Position numbers and translations under genes: made by a program | Shown: positions 6,497 through 7,128 of the stretch, one piece after another | Layout of the letters: each line of letters opens with the position of its first letter | Numbering within the stretch: the stretch's first letter is position 1 | Notes under the pieces: generated by a model | Database searches by the model: none | What the model was told of the DNA's origin: nothing | The model's input: the letters and a program-made list of their open reading frames with translations, nothing else | Source: Bacillota bacterium | Lineage (GTDB): Bacteria; Bacillota; Clostridia; UBA1381 | Assembly: GCA_021205715.1 (NCBI GenBank) | Contig: JAJPXA010000101.1 | Span: forward strand, 1-7,128 | Length of the DNA: 7,128 nucleotides | Direction: 5' to 3'

Positions 6497-6525
6497 ATGA
6501 TACAACATTTTTTCGATTAAGTCAA
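6497..6525 (-). promoter_or_regulatory. Sigma-A-type promoter for the dprA-topA-trmFO-lipoprotein-obg unit
   Basis: Read on the minus strand, TTGACT (6525-6520, 5 of 6 matches to TTGACA) is followed by exactly 17 bp (6519-6503) and then TATCAT (6502-6497, 5 of 6 matches to TATAAT). The spacer is AT-rich with an A-run. Transcription would start near 6490, giving a leader of roughly 28 nt before the dprA ATG at 6462. The -35 box overlaps the last two codons of the methyltransferase gene. I see no hairpin with a U-tract in the 54-bp gap, so read-through from upstream may add to this promoter. It is assigned by consensus match only. Confidence 0.7.
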
Positions 6526-7128
6526 GTTATTTCTTGCCCATTCGTACATTAAAATTCCCGCCGCGACGGAAACGTTAAGCGATTCCGCAGCTCCGTATAT
6601 GGGAATTTTAACCCTCGCGCACATATCCAAAACCTCGCGGCTTATGCCGTTCGCCTCGTTTCCCACAACGATAATCACAGGCTTTTTGTAGTCGGCGGTT
6701 CTGTAATCGGCGCTTGAGGCGCCCAGCGCGCCGCCAATCAGCGAAAAACCCGCGTTTTTATATTCGCGCAAATCATCGGCTGTTTTCCCCGTTATTATAT
6801 CGGTATTGAAAAACGAACCCATACTCGCCCTCACGGTTTTCGGCGCGTAAATATCAACGCATCCCTCGGACAGAATAACGCCGTCAAGCCCCGCCGCGTC
6901 GGCGGTTCTTATTATCGTTCCGACGTTTCCGGGGTCGGCAACGCCGTCGCAATAGACATAAGCGCCGTCCGATTTCGGCGAAAACCTGCCGCCGGAGCGC
7001 ATTTTAAGCACCGCCGTTATCCCCTGCGGCGTTTTCGTATCGCACAGCCTTTCATACAAGGACGCGGGCAGCTCGTATACCGGTGCGCCGCAGCTCGGCG
7101 CATTCTTAAATCCCTCGCGTATTATGAC
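6517..7128 (-). CDS. TrmH/SpoU-family RNA 2'-O-methyltransferase, N-terminus cut by window edge
   Basis: This is the C-terminal 203 residues of a SpoU-class (SPOUT, trefoil-knot) methyltransferase, which transfers a methyl group from S-adenosylmethionine to a ribose 2'-OH in rRNA or tRNA. The reading frame stays open to the right edge, so the gene starts outside the window. Family members are usually about 250-270 residues, so some 50-60 residues are missing. Visible residues 25-40 (YERLCDTKTPQGITAV) match the end of the substrate-binding domain. Three SpoU motifs follow: motif 1 around GNVGTIIRTADAAG (visible residues 68-81, with the conserved Asn and Arg), motif 2 VVGNEANGIS (about 154-163), and motif 3 IPIYGAAESLNVSVAAGI (about 175-192). 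The TTG codon at 7057-7059 is an internal Leu, because homology continues upstream of it. The architecture resembles RlmB and YsgA-like proteins, but the target nucleotide cannot be told from sequence. The TAA stop lies 54 bp before dprA, and the last two sense codons form the -35 box of the next promoter. Confidence 0.93.
   Translation of the reverse strand, partial: VIIREGFKNAPSCGAPVYELPASLYERLCDTKTPQGITAVLKMRSGGRFSPKSDGAYVYCDGVADPGNVGTIIRTADAAGLDGVILSEGCVDIYAPKTVRASMGSFFNTDIITGKTADDLREYKNAGFSLIGGALGASSADYRTADYKKPVIIVVGNEANGISREVLDMCARVKIPIYGAAESLNVSVAAGILMYEWARNNLT

Noticed and set aside
7057..7059. TTG as the start of the methyltransferase
   Set aside because: The frame continues to the window edge and the 23 residues before it fit the family's substrate-binding domain (CGAPVYELPAS), so the gene is truncated rather than starting here.
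1..7128. Hidden accessory system (defence, mobile element, CRISPR, riboswitch)
   Set aside because: Genes cover nearly the whole window, gaps are 54 bp or less, and all but one gene belong to well-known housekeeping families. I found no inverted-repeat ends, integrase, repeat array or structured leader.

Overview
This window looks like an ordinary chromosomal housekeeping segment of a Gram-positive, Firmicutes-type bacterium, probably a member of Clostridia. The main clue is the gene order dprA-topA-trmFO, which matches the smf-topA-trmFO (gid) order of Bacillus subtilis. TrmFO itself, the folate- and FAD-dependent enzyme for tRNA m5U54, is typical of Firmicutes and absent from E. coli-type bacteria. 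The ribosome binding sites are strong and purine-rich. In place of the codV-clpQ-clpY-codY genes that follow trmFO in Bacillus, this window has a small lipoprotein and obg, which argues against Bacillus proper. The genus cannot be read from the sequence.

All six genes lie on the minus strand, so transcription runs from high to low coordinates. In that order they are: a SpoU/TrmH-type RNA 2'-O-methyltransferase cut by the right edge (6517-7128); dprA (5260-6462); topA (3068-5218); trmFO (1774-3081); a small acidic lipoprotein with a possible thioredoxin fold but no CXXC (1354-1734); and obg (55-1332). The window ends with a 9-bp hairpin that is a candidate terminator (23-47). Gaps are 54, 41, -14, 39 and 21 bp, and all six stop codons are TAA. 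No gene-free stretch exceeds 54 bp. There are no tRNA or rRNA genes, insertion sequences, CRISPR arrays or phage genes.

A good sigma-A-type promoter (TTGACT, 17-bp spacer, TATCAT) overlaps the end of the methyltransferase gene and should drive dprA through obg as one unit. topA and trmFO overlap by 14 bp and are probably translationally coupled. The products share a general theme of nucleic-acid and ribosome upkeep: rRNA or tRNA methylation, ssDNA handling and RecA loading, DNA supercoiling, tRNA T-loop methylation, and ribosome assembly. The lipoprotein is the only gene whose role is unclear.

The automatic longest-ORF starts are probably wrong for dprA, topA and trmFO. Shine-Dalgarno placement moves each to an internal ATG. 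I see no new multi-gene system here. The points most worth checking are the cysteine-less thioredoxin-like lipoprotein, the two tandem hairpins just before it, and obg sitting away from its usual rplU-rpmA partners.
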